From the NCBI GenBank assembly GCA_032622095.1, contig CP136062.1, positions 136,440,960 to 136,504,959 on the forward strand: a stretch of DNA of 64,000 bases. Direction: 5' to 3'. How positions within the stretch are numbered: position 1 is the first letter of the stretch; the number at the start of each line of letters is the position of its first letter. The translations under genes and the position numbers were made by a program. This document shows positions 45,641-57,389 of this stretch, piece by piece. The notes beneath the pieces are model-generated. The model ran no database searches. It saw only the letters and a program-made list of their open reading frames with translations, and was not told the DNA's origin. The stretch is from Siphonodentalium dalli (Eukaryota; Mollusca; Scaphopoda; Gadilida; Siphonodentaliidae).

Positions 45641-46261
45641 ACTGAAGTTAACAAAATTGACAAATGCTGGACGGTGGGGGGGGGGGGTGACACCCTCTCA
45701 AAACAGCATGTCGCCACGTCCCTGACCCCCCCCCAGCGTGTTTCATTTTTGTATTATATGTAACATAGGGGCAATCTGAGATTATTGGTTTTCTTACTTG
45801 CAATGCGGAGTGTATACTAATCCGCGTTATTGATTGGTCACGAACGGCAGGTTACCAAGACACACCAAGAACAGGTTATTGATGATTAGAACACCGAGAA
45901 GCGGGGAGTGAAAATCCAAACCCACCTAACTTAGTCTGCTCTTGGCTTTTCTCATTCTTCGAAAAGTCTCTCACGGATTGCGTCTTGGTGGTCTACCGTT
46001 CCAAACGTCTCTTGTTGCGTGAACATGAATATTTTAGATTTGACTAATATGAACACGAAAAACTGGAACAAAATATTGCAGGTGTACATATAATTATTCC
46101 GCTGTTCTAGTTTCCGTTTACCGCCGTTGCGATATCATGAAAGCAGAGTTTTTAACAAGTTCTTACCACATCATGTCTTGTCAGATCCGTATACCACAGG
46201 CTTCAAACTGATATACGGAAAATCCTTCTGTACCCGATATGTGCATTAAATAGAACAAGAG

Positions 46262-46630
46262 CACGCCGTCGGGGCGTGGCATAATACGCCCGTTTCTGGA
46301 GTAGGGTGGGGCATGTAGACAGAACCCATATTTGAACTTGATCTGTATACCAAATTTGGTTCAGTTTACTCGATTCAATCTAAAGTTATCATCCGGAAAC
46401 CGCAAATCAGGTAAAATCTAAGTCGAAAAAGGGGCATAACTCAGTCAAAATCATGCGGACGAAACCCATATTCGAACTTGATCTGTATTTTGGTGTGGTA
46501 AACTAACATACCAAATTTGGTTCAGTTAACTGGATTCAATCTAAAGTTATCATCGGGAAACCAAAAGCGGACGGACGGACGGACAACCCATTTACATAAT
46601 ACGACCGTTTTTTCAAACGGGCGTATAAAC
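46262..46630. mobile_element. repeat element with ~140 bp internal duplication and inverted ends
   Basis: AACCCATATTTGAACTTGAT and the following GGTTCAGTTTACT-CAATCTAAAGTTATCATC occur at 46323 and 46463. GCATAATACGCCCGTTT at the left and ATAATACGACCGTTTTTTCA...CGGGCGTAT at the right form inverted termini. GGACGGACGGACGGACAA and GGGGCATAACTCAG are also present. No ORF. Confidence 0.55.
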
Positions 46631-47017
46631 ATGCAAAATAAACAAAAACACTTAACAAATAAAAAAGATAGGACTGCATGCCGCTTGCATGTTGTTGATA
46701 TGTGTACAGCAGTTCCTCTGCTTTATTGTCTATTACATATACATTCCAGGCGAGGGTACGTACAAACTACAAGGTGAAGCCCAGTCCCCTGCTATGGTGG
46801 TCTGACCACTGTCAGAAGAGTTTTGTCGGTTACAATTTATTCTGGTTCTACCTAGCCAATTTCCAAATGAATATGGACAGTTTGGTTTCTCAGAATAATG
46901 CAAAATGATTTGCAACAGACAAAAGTCTTAGATAAAAATGAGTGATTTCCTCACATGATCTGTACGCGATGGTAGTTCTCAAACCAGCGTAGCAGGGGTC
47001 AGAACTCTGCCTTCCAG

Positions 47018-47316
47018 TTTGTGGTCTGCGCACTATATATCATCACCATTCTAGGATCCGTGTGTATGGGCCTCGCACCCATCATGCACCTCTGGTTTGT
47101 TGTTTACTATAATTCCAGGCGACCGTCTGCGCCGTATATATCACCATTCTAGGATCCATGTGGGTGTGTCTCGTTCCCATCATGCAGCTCTGGGGTGTTG
47201 TTAACTATATTATTCCAGGTTACCGTCTGCACCGTATATCATCGCACTTCTAGGATCCGTGTGGATGGGCCTCGTACCCATCATGCACCTCTGGTTTGTT
47301 GTTTACTATATTCCAG
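47018..47316 (+). repeat. three extra copies of the first SLC16 exon's 5' part
   Basis: Units of 98-101 bp start after CCAG at 47018, 47119 and 47219, and a fourth begins the exon itself at 47317. Each contains an acceptor-like ATTCCAG, a CGTCTG-CCGTATAT core and CTAGGATCC followed by GGGCCTCGTACCCAT. The period is not a multiple of three, and the upstream units lack the downstream coding half. They look like decayed tandem duplications of exon start plus acceptor. Confidence 0.75.
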
Positions 47317-47495
47317 GCGACCGTCTGCTCCGTATATCACCGCAATTCTAGGATCCGTTTGGATGGGCCTCGTACCCATTGTGTACCTCTCGGGAGTGTC
47401 AGTCATCACGGTTGAGATTATTCAGGTGTTCGATATAAACCGCACTTTGGGACTGAACATTCAGACTGTATACGGAGGGGTCATGGCACTGGCCT
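47317..47495 (+). CDS. SLC16-like gene, first recognisable exon (TM1-2)
   Basis: Acceptor ATATTCCAG|G and donor GGCCT|GTGAGTATC. It encodes 59 residues from RPSAPYITAILG to YGGVMALA, including the first membrane span and start of the second. It begins in phase 2, so at least one coding exon lies upstream, unseen. Confidence 0.65.
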
Positions 47496-50400
47496 GTGAG
47501 TATCAACTAATTTATTACCACCAACCCGAGACATGTGTTCCGGAAATCTATTTGCAGCAACATTATACTGCTATCTCTAATGCTATATTTTCAAGTTACT
47601 GCCAATCCGATGCGCGAAATTCGACAATAACTTTATTTGCATGTATTTCACGAAAATAATAGTTGATAATAGAAATTCAACCCAAGCACATATATACAGA
47701 TCCTTAGTACACGAAAATGGACAGATCTATTTCAGTTATTGCCTGCTATTGTTGTGACTTTTCTTTCTGGTCATTGGCGCGCACTCAATGGTTCTTGTTG
47801 AGCAGGCTGGTTGCTTGTCCGAAACTGCGAAAATCTCAAAACGTAGATATAGTAAATGTTTTCAATTTCGAGCAATTTTTATATATGTAGCCCCCAATTG
47901 TATGGGGGTACATATATATAGGGTGGGAGGTGAGTGGGCCACCATACAAGCACTATCGCATACCTGACCCTTGTGTACCATATGTCTTCCAACCCGTGTG
48001 CAAATGCTTTATAAACATAAGGGATGCATAGATTGTACCAGCTAGACTGCACTGATCCTTTAAACTTTACTTAAAAGTGCTACACAAGGGAATTGCATGC
48101 ATGATACTAGAACATTCAACAGCAGAATTGTAACAAAGAAACCCAGAAATTGAATATTAATAATACATATTAAAACCAAGAATAAATGTCGGGACATACT
48201 ACAATTTCGATCTCCCATACATGTTCACTGTGCGACGGTCGGATTAGCATCGCCTCGTACAAACAACATCGTGCAAAATAGCAGTAATAGGGCCCGTTAT
48301 ATATGTTATAGCTTGGATGCAATCAATTAATACAATATTGAAGACCCATACCAGTTTCGTAATTCCCAACATACTTATTTAGAAAGTGACAATTGGAACA
48401 TAGATGTTACACGTTTGACACTTACCTTCAAGTCAACAAGAACGACAAGGCAAGTCCTCTCTCCATATCAAAACAAACAAAATATCGTGACGTACATGTA
48501 CATCACGAGGAATGCGGGTTTCCCATGATTGCCGTTTGCCGTTTGAACGGGAAACTTGTATTTCGCAATCTGCCTATATGTTAGCAATTGATTTCGTGTT
48601 GAAAAAATCATCCTCTTCTCCCGAAAACCAGCTCATTATCTGCTTATAATACAACTTAGTTTAGGTAGATAATCTGCTTAGAATCGCTCACTGTCCACTA
48701 GGCAATCAAATGCGACAAATTTATGACCACACTTGATCAATCGATAATTTTATGTCTGAGTGACAGCGTGTCACTTTCAAATTTAGTCCTGTATGTTATT
48801 ACGCTCGTTTTTATACTTCTACCTTCTACTTATGGTGGTTCACCTGTGAAATGACGGATTATATTATAAATAAATAACTCTTGTTTCCATTAAGGTTATG
48901 CGTTATAAGCGAAAATATTGAAGACGTGCGCACGTTATATAATTTGTCTCCATACCTTTTCGGTTTCTTTTCGGTCATAAATGCATTTATAACCTTAAAG
49001 ATACGGGCGCCGTTGGCGGTGGGGTATGCTGTTAAAATATTCATATCCGTCTAAAACCGCCATAAACAGAAATAATTGTCAAATATAGACAGACCTTGTT
49101 CTTGTACCAATCAGAAATATGGCATAAACAGTATGATTTTCCTTTGTTACGTAAACAAAAGCCAAAAAACGTTACAGAACCTGGCTTTTGTTTAGATCCG
49201 GATAAGCATAAAGAGCGTTGTTTGTTACTGTTTTCCTGATATGGAATTAATAGAGAGCGTTTATATCATTTATGTGTGATTAACCACTATAATTGAGCTG
49301 TGTTATGTAAACAGAAGCAAAACTTCTGTAACACGAGCAGGCTCTTGTTTACGTACGCCATCGTACATCTTGACGACAATATACCATTTACGCGCTGATT
49401 ATGTTTGGCATATGAGCGGAACTGTATATATTTTGGTGTTCCTTCTGTTGATGGCGATTTGAAATATAAATATTTCTGCAACGAACGCCGCCCGTGCCTT
49501 TAAGGTTATGAGTTATAAGCGAAAAGATTGAAGACGTGCGCACGTTATATAATTTGTCTTCATACCCTTTCGGTTTCTTTTCGATCATAACTGCATGTAT
49601 AACCTTAATTGATACACGAGTTACAGTAATGCTCTAAATAATCGACTCCTTAACCACAGCAGAATTATGGGTAACTTTTCAGGATTTAGTCGGAAATATG
49701 GCTTGTTGCCATTCATCGGAAAGCTCTCAGCCATATTTCCGACTAAATCCTGAAAATTTACCCATAATTCTGCTGTGGTTAAGGAGTCGATTATTTAGAG
49801 TATTACTGTATTTCTTAAATATCAAAATACCGCTGATCGATTGATATTGTTACAGTTTGTGTTGGTGGATTAGCTGTTCCGAAATTTGGAGCTGGGAAAT
49901 CGTCGTTAGTTGCTACAGTGTGCTTCAGCTCGGGTCTAATAGCCAGCTTCTTCTTAGATGCACCAGAATTTTTAATAGCCACAGTGAGCGCCATCCCAGG
50001 TCAGAGCATTCAAATATGTTTATATGCCCGCAGAAATGCACTCTGAGTGACTCTAATTGATTCCAGAATTTAGTTATTTTTTTATTGTCATTTTTATATA
50101 TTTACTTATAACCAACAGAAATAGCATTACCAATTTTAGCCTCATGAAACAATTTTGCAATATAGAATGCATAATACGAGACTCAAAAACATTATTTTAC
50201 GGTATTTGTTTGGAATAAAATTTTGTAATTAGTTATTTAATAACACTATACTTGTAGCAGATTTTAAAAATATGTGGCACTTACTTACCAACCGAAATAT
50301 GAGCTTGTGCACACGTACAAACATAACAGTCAGATAATTTCCATAAAAGAAAGTATATTTTGATTCATAAGAACTTAATAAGAATTGTTTTGTTCAGAAA

Positions 50401-53400
50401 TCCACATCTTATAGTACCAAAACGTATTTGCACATAGACAGTGCAGATCACTTTCTATTAGTCTGCGCAAGATACAATCAAGTTATAAATGAAGACTTCG
50501 TGATCATAGAAAGGAAATTCATGTCCAGTCACATACTCCTGATCGGGTCAAATTCTACCCCCTTCATACGAACTAGAACATTTTTAAAGCAACACAAACT
50601 TTTATAAGCAGGAGTGGTAGGTTTTAGTTGTTTATTATAACTGAAATCTTATACCAATTCGAAATTGTATCAACAATTGATGACCTTGTGCTTTGATTTA
50701 GTGGATTTCCAACAGTCATCAGTAGTCCTAATAATATAAAACGAAAAGAACATTAAATTTAGTAGTGAAAATGTTGCGTTAAATTTTGATATTCACCCCG
50801 CAGTTGTAGCACACACTCACTCTCTATCATGCCCTGTGTGTCTCGCTCTCTCTTTGTCCTCTGATCTAAGCAGATTCATCCATTTTTTTTACTATTATTA
50901 TCATTTTATGCATATCCTGTCCTCTACAACTTGGCCTCTTGTCATCCACTCTTCTTATATACGCCATGTCTTTTTCTTTTCCGATGAGATAACTCAACAT
51001 AAGCGATGACTCGCTTGTTAGATCCTTTTCACCCTCATCTATTCTAAATCATGTCATAAAACATTTGAAAAAATATTCTATGTTTTGAGGTAGAAATAGA
51101 TATTGTTTAAACCAAAACGTATTTAATTTAAATTTTCAAAAGTGAGGGTGTCAGTTGTGACTCAACTTCAACAGAAAGTAAACTACTGTATGTTTGGTAC
51201 CGACTGTAGTGTCTTGTTTACACATTAGGCCAGGTTCACTCAACCACCCAAAGCATACAATTTAACATAGCCAACCTGGTTCAAATCCCAGTCAGGATTA
51301 ATCAAGAGATTGTTCAATAATAAAAGCCCACTGGCAGAACTAAACTAAATACAGTGATAGTCAAACAGGGCCGTGCGATACCTGGTTGTGACATTTAAAA
51401 ATTCAAACACTCACTTCAAACACATAAGAATAAAGGCATGTTATTGTGGCAAAATGTATGAGTTTCTCGACAAAACATTCTTCATATATATTTCCCAAAT
51501 CGGGATTTACTTTTATTTATGGAAATTGCTCAACTACAAATCATGTGCCTGTGCACAAAGTAGGTTTTCAATTGGGACGAAAGTTTCCAATTTCTGTCAC
51601 AGGTAAAGTGTTATTTACTGCATATAATGCATGTATAGCTGCTTTAGCCACTCCTGTAAACTGTGTGCCATTTTTATTCTATTTTAAAATATATCAAACA
51701 TGTCCATATTGGAGTGGTTTGGTTAAACCTTAGGTGTGTATTACAAGCTATCGGTCATACCGTACGGCATTGGTGGGATACCTTGTTACCATATCTTAAA
51801 ATGTTATTTTTATTAACATATGTCTTACTATACAATGTAATAGACGGTCGTATTGGGTGACCAATTCATCCACACTAGTCATTTATTTAGAACCCCAATA
51901 CCAATTTTTCATACTTATGAAACGTTTGCTTCGAATATACCGACAATAAAACACAAATGAATTTAATTACAATATATTTTATGTGGGAAATTGCGATGAA
52001 AATATGCACATAATATACAGTGAAGCAAAACAAAATGAATTTACATTTTATGTTCGGAATAAAATTATGAGAAATGTATTTACTTGTTTATTTGTTTTGT
52101 TAAATTTTCTGTTAGAGTATTCACACAATGCGTTTCCACATAAACATGTATAGATAAGCTTTACCTCATTGTAGCTCTTGGTGCAGGGATATTGTTCACG
52201 ACTTCTTTCTTCATCGTCAACAAATACTCCATGAACCAGAAACGCATATGGCTCACATTTCAAACTGCTTCTTCGACAATAGCAGCGGCTGTCAGTCCAA
52301 TCCTTGTCGACTGCCTCATCGATACATATTCTTGGAGAGGTGCATGTCTCATATACTCCGGAGTTGCTATTCAAACGCTGCCGATAGCTCAGTACGTTAC
52401 GTACCTGGAACGACGCGAGAAGAAGTCAAACAATTCTGACATTAATTTACCTTATATGGACATATTGAAGAAAACGTGTCGTCTGCGCATCATATATACT
52501 GCCACGTGCGTTGCAATAATAGCATTCGCAAACTTAAGGATACCTGCATTCCTCGTTGACCTGGTTACAACAAAAGGATTCACGATATCTCAAGGCGCTC
52601 TGTGTCTTACGATATACGGTGGCGCCGGGCTATTCAGTCAGACATTACTGGGAATTATGAACGCATGTAAAGTTCAAGTTGCACCGATGATTATATTATG
52701 TCTAGCCACGTTACTTATGGCCATTCCGTTCGTACTATTGACACTCGTGGCCGAATATATTCAGTTAGCAGGGGTCTCTGCTATTGCTGGAGTCCTGACG
52801 GGATTTATTAGTCCAAACCTTTTGATAGTCGTAGGCGAGGAAGCTGATCTAGAAATGTCGTCGGTTGCTATGGGAATAATCGGCTTGATTGATGGCGTCC
52901 TCACAATAGCGAGCGGTCCAATATCCGGTATGGTTTATGAACATTTTCACCACTTTGTAGTTTTGTCCATTCAAATATTTTAAAGTTCAACGGTCCGGTT
53001 TGACACCATGAATCTATCATTGGTACATTTTTAATACAAAGATATGTAACAGAAAATAATTAGTCCGTTTCAATGAGCACATTAATAAGGGGTTCTGATC
53101 GTCAGATATGGACCTTCAATAGAAGTTTCAACACGGTGTGAATATGTCAGGCCAACAAAAATTCCAATGTTCTTCTTTGATAAATAGCGAAATTCTATTG
53201 TTCCCGAAAATCATTATATAATACTATGATCGGTTCATTCACCTTGCTGTACAGTTTAGGGTTTTCGTCCATGTTTCGACTTATTGAACTAGAATTTTAT
53301 AAATTCTTGCGATAATTAAGTTTTTGTTAAGCTGTTTATCGGTATAAAGTGGATACTCGTATATCAGTTATCAGTAAAACGGGTTATATTTGATTTCTAT

Positions 53401-55438
53401 TGATATCTCCTGGAGGGACATTGAACATTCCAACAGTTTTTGTTGGTGCCAACTTGGTGTGATACAATTGTATAGTATGTATGTCACGAGTTCATATTTT
53501 CGGCGAGATATAATAAATAGAGCATGCCTTGTCGTTGACTACGCGGGTATAGTGCCCGGTGTGGTGGGTATAGGTCACTCCGCTTCACTAAACCAACCTA
53601 CTGGGCGCTACATTCGCGTAGTCAACTCCAAGCCATGCTCTATTAATTAAATATTATATACGTAGAGTCCCCAGAGTATCATACTGATTGGACGAAGCGC
53701 GATTACGTGCAAAAGAGTAGTTACTTGCGCAAGTCCATGCTGGACGCAAGTAATGTTTTCGGCTCGGATGTCTGTCCTTCCGTGAATATGTTACGTCATA
53801 CCGGAAGTACATATTGTAAAAAATGAACACGCGCTAATATGAAATGGTTGCATCAATTGTAATTTAAATCCACATATATACTTAATTTGCATTGTTATCT
53901 GGTTTTATTTTGGTAATAAATCGTTCATAAATGAACAATATTGAATTATTTCTGTCTGGAAACCGATCAAGACGCCATGACGTCACGACGCACATCAGGA
54001 CGTCACAAGCTACATGGGCGCGCAAAACACCAGACATGATTGCGTCGATGTCCAGACAGCTGAGACTCGTATTACACGGACAGGCTAAACCATTCCATCT
54101 GCCAACAACTTCGTGTTTGATTAGTATAAATATATATACTACATGTAAAACAAACGTCGGCAACAGTACATGCCCATTAGAAGCCTATTTTATATATCTT
54201 GAAACTCGAGGAAATGAGTTGAGATCAGTCTAAAAGATGCGTGCGGAATCGTTTTTTTTTTTTTTCGCAGTGACTGTGAGGTGCGAACATATTTCTGGAA
54301 AGTTCAAAACATTTTCGAAAGATCCTGGTGCATATAAATCATGTCCGGTCAAACAGTCGGGCGCGTGGTTCAATTGAAAAACAATTGCACTGAAAATGTG
54401 AATGTGGAAACATGGATTATTAAAATACCTTATTAATTAACTGGGAAAACAAGCTTTCTCATTCTCAAACGCAATAGACATTTTGATATGTTCCCGAAGT
54501 CTGTAGATCAGTCGCTAAGGGCATGTTCACATTGACACATTGTTAATCAAAGACTAACCAATGATCCCGTTTCCTTTATTTAATTGTGTCGGTATTTTGT
54601 AATTTATTTTGATGGTTTTTGCCACTGGCATACACACTTGATATCATTCTAGTCAAACTAGTAAGTTAACCCAATTGGCATATAATATAGCATCGTCGGC
54701 AACCAATCGTCTTCACACCCTTCATATGAACGATGTCTATATTGTTATATTAATATGTCAAACAACTCGTACGTATTACTAAGACTATCATTAGTGTAAC
54801 TAGTGTAGATCAAATTGAGATAACAGAGATATTATGTCCGTACACACAACTATTTCAGCGATGGATGAACAGAGATTTAATATCTAGATTTTTGTTTTCA
54901 ATCTCTCAAACGAGGGGCCAGCACCCGTGGTTCAATCTGTTGTTGGCAAGACACCACACAACATGCCAAATGTGTGATGGGCGCAAGTATAGGCAGCTCC
55001 AGTGGGTACATTCTAGTTGTGAATATTATCGTCTGGGCTATATAGTCTTGGCACTGTTACCCGTCTGCTGACATCATCGCACAACGGTGATATCACCAGG
55101 CTTGTAATAGTTCAAAGACTACAGTCGGGCGATAGTTCACTTGTCTGGCAATGGTCAACACTACTCTCTGACACGTGCTCGCGCTTCGTCCAATCAAAAG
55201 ACAGTTTGACTCTCTGTGCACTCTACGTATATTGTAATATGTTATGGTTGCAGGTTTCATACGAGACACCACGGACAGCTATGATCTATACCTCTACAGC
55301 TTAGCAGCACTGTTGGTCCCTCCTGCACTTGTGACAATGGCGTTGCACATGTCACGTTCACGCAACCCGGAGACAGGAGATGGAAACGGACATGGTGGTG
55401 AAGTTAGAGAGACAGAAACATATGTCACGCATATATGA
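47317..55438 (+). CDS. monocarboxylate-transporter-like (SLC16/MFS) gene, four exons
   Basis: Joining 47317-47495, 49856-49999, 52175-52927 and 55254-55438 gives one continuous frame of about 420 residues. All three internal introns are phase 1 with GT-AG ends. Family hallmarks appear in order: LGAGILFTTSF (TM4), TYSWRGACLIYSG (TM5, compare YGWRGALLI), SQGALCLTIYGGAGLFSQTL (TM8 region), AMGIIGLIDG...GPISGFIRDTTDSYDLYLY (TM11-12). SLC16 proteins are plasma-membrane or organelle 12-span transporters of monocarboxylates and related solutes. The N-terminal exon with the usual DGGWGW-type motif was not found. The Asp-x3-Arg pair important in TM8 of MCT1 appears as Gly and Gln, so lactate-proton transport is doubtful. 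AATAAA at 55502-55507 follows the stop. Confidence 0.75.
48890..48998 (+). mobile_element. 109 bp TTAA-ended mini-element, left copy
   Basis: TTAAGGTTATGCGTTATA at the left and TTTATAACCTTAA at the right. A close copy lies at 49500-49608 and a MITE-A between them. Both are in the SLC16 intron. Confidence 0.7.
48995..49503 (+). mobile_element. MITE-A copy 7 between two mini-elements
   Basis: TTAAAGATACGGGCGCC to CCCGTGCCTTTAA. More diverged than the others, with ATAAAGAGCGTT at 49208 and a variant at ~49250. Its TTAA ends are shared with the flanking 109 bp elements. Confidence 0.75.
49500..49608 (+). mobile_element. 109 bp TTAA-ended mini-element, right copy
   Basis: TTAAGGTTATGAGTTATA to TGTATAACCTTAA, same orientation and length as the left copy with a handful of differences. 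Confidence 0.7.
49624..49808. mobile_element. Tc1/mariner-like hairpin MITE in SLC16 intron
   Basis: TA-flanked palindrome from CAGTAATGCTCTAAATAATC to its complement ending TATTACTG. The arms include TTAACCACAGCAGAATTATG and TTAGTCGGAAATATGG. It ends ~47 bases before the 49856 exon. Confidence 0.8.
49856..49999 (+). CDS. SLC16-like gene, exon (TM2-3)
   Basis: 144 bp between ATTGTTACAG and CAG|GTCAGAGC. It encodes FCVGGLAVPKFGAGKSS and on to FLIATVSAIP in phase 1-1, continuing both neighbouring exons without a stop. The aligned FGAGKSSLVATVCF takes the place of the usual FGCRPVxxxGG loop, but the conserved Arg is missing. Confidence 0.7.
50000..52174 (+). other. SLC16-like gene, intron
   Basis: No further exon could be supported. 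A stretch near 51480-51602 ends in a donor-like CACAG|GTAAAG and gives an ORF, but the neighbouring exons already join perfectly without it. A tRNA B-box-like GGTTCAAATCCC near 51279 may be a SINE scrap. Confidence 0.4.
52175..52927 (+). CDS. SLC16-like gene, long central exon (TM4-11)
   Basis: 753 bp in phase 1-1. Acceptor TCATTGTAG|CTCTTGGTGC was preferred over the downstream CAG at ~52187 because it restores ALGAGILFT, matching the family. Donor is ATCCG|GTATGG. It encodes ~250 residues with eight hydrophobic spans and a charged central loop (LERREKKSNNSD) between TM6 and TM7, as in other SLC16 proteins. Confidence 0.8.
52928..55253 (+). other. SLC16-like gene, last intron
   Basis: Contains a ~140 bp hairpin at 53514-53645: ATAGAGCATGCC...GACTACGCG pairs with CGCGTAGTCAACTCCAAGCC...GCTCTAT, probably a MITE. 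No extra exon. A T run lies at ~54251. Confidence 0.5.
55254..55438 (+). CDS. SLC16-like gene, last exon (TM12 and tail)
   Basis: Acceptor GGTTGCAG|G. It continues GPISG|FIRDTTDSYDLYLY into a final membrane span (SLAALLVPPALVTMALH) and a short hydrophilic tail, stop TGA at 55436-55438. Confidence 0.75.
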
Positions 55439-55501
55439 TGCCATCAATATAGAACTTGTTTGCATCTGAAGAAAGTACCATATCAGGCTCATGATACAAC
55501 C

Positions 55502-55507
55502 AATAAA
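55502..55507 (+). terminator. poly(A) signal of SLC16-like gene
   Basis: AATAAA 64 bases after the stop codon. Confidence 0.5.
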
Positions 55508-56766
55508 AACTTTTAGTTTATTATTTGTTTTCCTGTTGTCTTTTTATTGGCTACATGTCATACGTGTAGCGCAATATACACCGACGAACACAGAGTGGAA
55601 CAACATAGGGTGTATAGTCTAGTTCACGGTATAGTACTGGTGTCAACTCTGCTGTTGGTATTTTACCATAACATTTACATCTGATATTTTGCAGTGAATA
55701 AAAATATAGCGGTATAGGATGGTCTTCCGAGTCTAATTTTATGTCATATGAGAATGTTGTGGAATGGCTGGGGACCATCTGGTTGTCAGCCTTCTCCGAC
55801 TAATTTAAAGGCTTCAGATTCCTGATTTATAATGTTTACACACAAATTCAGAAGTGTGGCCGATTATTTTACTCGGCGTGCGGGGAAAGAATACCATCCA
55901 ACCAGGTACCCCATAGTACGAGTACATGTTCCTGGACAGGTACACAGGAGTAACTTGGCGGGTATCGCGTTAAAATAATTACCATTTGGCAAATATATTT
56001 TCAGTTGGCAAAGTTTTGGCAAGTCTCTTTATAAATCCTCAACAAGGTAGGCAAATATTGGTCAATCAATACCATTCATTTCCGGACACTCTAACATTAC
56101 AATTGTATTAGTGGTGTTTTATTCGGTTTAGGAAAAGTTAACACCTGTATTAAGATGCAGTTAATCTGATAACGTTACACTATCGATGTGTGGGTGGATT
56201 ACTAGCATTTATTGCGATAGTGTTTATATAGCTAATCCTCTTTTGATGTGTCATTCTGATGAAGCATCCCTTCAATAATTGTATTGTTCAGTCATGGTTT
56301 GTTGTAGGATAAACCACAACAAAGAGGCGATACTAATTAATAACTAGCTGCTTTCATATATATATCAATATCAATAGTCGTTCAAACAGCGATTGTTGAA
56401 AGATAAGACTCAATGTTTCTGAAACTGATACTATCATCGATAGCATTTGGCAATTTCTAAAATAATTTAGCAAAAAATATTTTCATTTGGCAAATTAATT
56501 GGCGAAAATAAATTCCAGTTCAGTACATGGACCGGCACTCCAGATTGCCAACATTGTGGTACTCCACATGGGAGAGGTATTGTTATGTATTACATGTATG
56601 TTATTGTATTATTATGAGTGTAAGTGCTCGAGGGATTAAACTTTGAAGGTTCAAATTCTCCGTCGTGACATGGATGATACATTACATATCGAGTATAACA
56701 GAGATGTGATTTGATTAAGCGGCTTCAAATAACTCAACGTGTGATTTAAATTTTGCAACATATCAG
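55508..56766. other. no gene recognised
   Basis: AT-rich. Motif TTTGGCAAA/TTGGCAA recurs near 55987-56025 and 56450-56502. No supported ORF. Confidence 0.35.
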
Positions 56767-56941
56767 GTAGACCGACCAGAGTGCCCAAAGATGTGGAAGT
56801 ATTTGGAAGAAGCGCACAGAGAGGAATTCCGGAGACGTCTATTAAGATATGGCGTCCCCTTCGCTGCCTTTATTGTCGGCGTTGTAGCAACAACCATCGT
56901 TGCCGTTCTGATACGTCAAGTTTCTAGGAACACACCCACGG
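56767..56941 (+). CDS. lone exon with a single membrane span
   Basis: Acceptor ACATATCAG and donor ACGG|GTGAGTG enclose 175 bp open in one frame. It encodes a charged amphipathic stretch (CPKMWKYLEEAHREEFRRRL), then a ~20-residue hydrophobic span (FAAFIVGVVATTIVAVLI) and a short basic segment RQVSRN. It resembles an exon of a single-pass or tail-anchored protein. I do not recognise the family and found no partner exon in the rest of the window. Confidence 0.45.
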
Positions 56942-57389
56942 GTGAGTGATCTCATCGAATTTCTCAGCATATCCAGTTAGGGAAAAGGGAAATAATCGCA
57001 TTATAAACAATCAAGACAACATCCATGAATTGAAGATGGGCATATTATTAGATCGCTCCGGCAAAATCGGGGGTACATGGAGGTTTAATACTGGATGCCA
57101 ATTTTGAGCCCCGAGGAGGACCCCAGGGACCAAAGAGACATTCATGTATTCAATTGATGCTAATGGGTCATAGTAGCCACATATTATGGTCCATATCAGT
57201 TTCGTTTCAAAGTTCTGCCAATTTCCTTTCAAAGTGACAAATTTGGTTCCAATGAGTTGGAATATTCATAAGTACAGGTTTGCCTCATTTACATTGCACA
57301 GATCTGCTCATTTCTTGTTGAAATATGACTAGAATCATAGTGGTCAGATTTTGCCATGAAGAGGAAGTAGAATTTATGCGCACGCACTG
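56942..57389. other. no gene recognised
   Basis: No supported feature. Confidence 0.3.

Noticed and set aside
51230-51335. SINE or tRNA suggested by GGTTCAAATCCC
   Set aside because: A B-box-like word is present but no convincing A box or tRNA fold was found.
51446-51602. possible extra transporter exon with donor-like end
   Set aside because: The exons at 49856 and 52175 join in phase and match the family without it; the translation does not extend the SLC16 pattern.
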